Source: Spirochaetota bacterium (GTDB taxonomy: Bacteria > Spirochaetota > UBA4802 > UBA5550). From it: a stretch of 6,514 nt of DNA. The notes under the pieces were generated by a model. It did no database searches. It saw only the letters and a list, made by a program, of their open reading frames with translations, and was not told the origin of the DNA. Location of the stretch: positions 1-6,514 of the forward strand of contig JAKJGD010000126.1 in assembly GCA_022704585.1 (NCBI GenBank). The letters run 5' to 3'. The position numbers and the translations under genes were made by a program. Positions 6,301-6,514 of the stretch are shown here, piece by piece; the stretch's first letter is position 1, and the number at the start of each line of letters is the position of its first letter.

Positions 6301-6514
6301 GCTTCTCGCGCGAGTAGCCGTATCCGGCCAGCATCTCCACGATGTCGTCGAACGGGTAATCGCCGCCGGCCTCCAGCAGCACGCCCTTCCGCTCGAAAAA
6401 GCCGCGGTCCGGGATCTTGCGGATGAGCGATTCCACCGTGGTCACCACGAGGGCCGGCTCGTTCCGTATCAGCCGGTAGAGGGCGGTTATCCGCTCCCGC
6501 TCGGTGGCCTCGGG
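3383..6514 (-). CDS. mfd: Transcription-repair coupling factor Mfd, partial (5' end outside window)
   Basis: The frame is open from the right edge to TAA at 3383-3385: 1043 visible residues of a family usually about 1100-1200 long, so roughly the first 100 are missing. A GTG at 6446-6448 is internal; the 22 codons before it (PEATERERITALYRL and on) continue the UvrB-like module. Mfd uses ATP to move on DNA, removes RNA polymerase stalled at lesions and recruits UvrA for nucleotide excision repair. In order: the UvrB-homology part with KGGIIDIFPPS near 6260; the RNA-polymerase-interacting CarD-like domain (about 5395-5205, GDYVVHINHGIGIF); helicase domain 1 with Walker A GDVGFGKTE (4893-4919), DEEQRFGV (about 4597-4620) and SATPIPRT (about 4515-4540); helicase domain 2 with GRVGRS (about 4085-4104); the DLEIRGAGNILG translocation region; and the C-terminal TRCF domain (from about 3795). 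All key motifs are intact, with no frameshift. DEEQ rather than the DEEH of E. coli is common in the family. Confidence 0.98.
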   Translation of the reverse strand, partial: PEATERERITALYRLIRNEPALVVTTVESLIRKIPDRGFFERKGVLLEAGGDYPFDDIVEMLAGYGYSREKRVDSFGHFAVKGGIIDIFPPSHESPLRLDFFGDTLESIREFDINTQISGTALPSVTIYPRRELVLFGKEREAVLRALGEAHAAGMDLPELIIEQVKAGSLTDPIGIEDLFPLATGSTTLLSYIHEGARIILLEPAELDARRGQLEKNFNELYERKRNATLCLPPAELLDPGALDAARRRAISLQAFTSSRDSLKWDLKSIPNYHGRIKQVREEIASRTADGWKVVVTTGFEGQARRLSDLLGEFRPDTNFEQYTDTPVNILLSPLSQGVEIGSCKTLILSDHEIFGKSYRKKREFKRKTSRPIDSFLDLKPGDYVVHINHGIGIFQKIERMAAGGVERDFLQLEYADGDRLYVSLDQITMVQKYIGIEGKHPRIDHLGRKSAWNRIKEKVRQSVEEIAAELIKIYSARRALKGYQFPPDTLWQEEFESLFEFEETPDQITAIEDVKDDMESPRPMDRLICGDVGFGKTEVAIRASFKSVMAGRQVAVLVPTTVLAMQHFSTFKKRFASYPIEIDMISRFRTPGEVHRIKKSLSEGKIDIIIGTHALLAKEITIKNLGLLIIDEEQRFGVRHKEQLKKFRTLVDVMTLSATPIPRTLHMAMAGIRDLSIIMTPPENRQSIETYVMEENPDILRMAIVTEIERGGQVFYVHNRVQTIEAHAVFLKELVPEATCAVAHGQMNEHELEDVMIDFLNRKYDILVSTSIIESGLDMPNVNTIVINRADAFGLSQLYQLKGRVGRSMRKAYAYLFYPKHRPLTEEAMKRLRVIAEYSDLGSGFKIAMKDLEIRGAGNILGLQQSGNIFDVGFELYLQMLDDAIRQIKGEPVASLFRTPLFLKTDFYIPDEYIGDEKQKIEFYKRFESCDSIEEVDRVEKELVDRFGPYPAEVEILIEIERIRAIASLAAIDEILEDSKSIRIRISGSSRVDVKKVVALMSSDRRLTPDPVDRETLIFVPESMKTEKKVPALKKLLQQML

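Noticed and set aside
6446..6448. GTG as the start codon of mfd
   Set aside because: The frame stays open upstream to the window edge and the residues there continue the UvrB-like module, so the true start lies outside.

Overview
This is a GC-rich bacterial window in which every gene I can support lies on the minus strand, so transcription runs from high to low coordinates. It probably comes from a spirochaete or a similar environmental diderm. That rests on the spirochaete-like wording of the Mfd protein and on three or four consecutive small lipoproteins or exported proteins with relaxed lipoboxes. Mfd alone does not fix the phylum, so the assignment is only moderately supported.

In transcription order the window starts inside mfd (right edge to 3383), the transcription-repair coupling factor, whose N-terminal end lies outside. 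Ninety bases later comes a small SurA/PrsA-like protein with an N-terminal signal (3292 to 2624) that has the chaperone part but no recognisable peptidyl-prolyl isomerase domain. A strong intrinsic terminator (2569-2597), apparently backed by a second hairpin with its own T tract (2541-2565), closes this unit.

The 394-base gap 2230-2623 holds these terminators, a candidate promoter (TTGACA just after a T8 tract) and a 118-base MITE-like repeat with 12-base terminal inverted repeats (2308-2425). If the promoter is real, the repeat lies in the untranslated leader of the next operon.

That operon has two translationally coupled genes that overlap by ATGA: a 185-residue lipoprotein (2229 to 1672) and a 342-residue exported protein (1675 to 647). 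The second protein starts with a TolB-N/CsgG/FlgO-like domain. Its second half resembles the whole mature lipoprotein, with a shared C-terminal signature W-x-R-x(2)-D-x(3)-N-D-x(2)-W followed by GGG. This uncharacterised pair is the most interesting content of the window and may be an outer-membrane or periplasmic assembly.

A last lipoprotein gene (499 to the left edge) follows after 147 bases. It runs off the window and shows a thrombospondin-3-like calcium-binding motif near the edge. I see no RNA gene, CRISPR array, transposase or prophage, and no clearly new defence or metabolic system.
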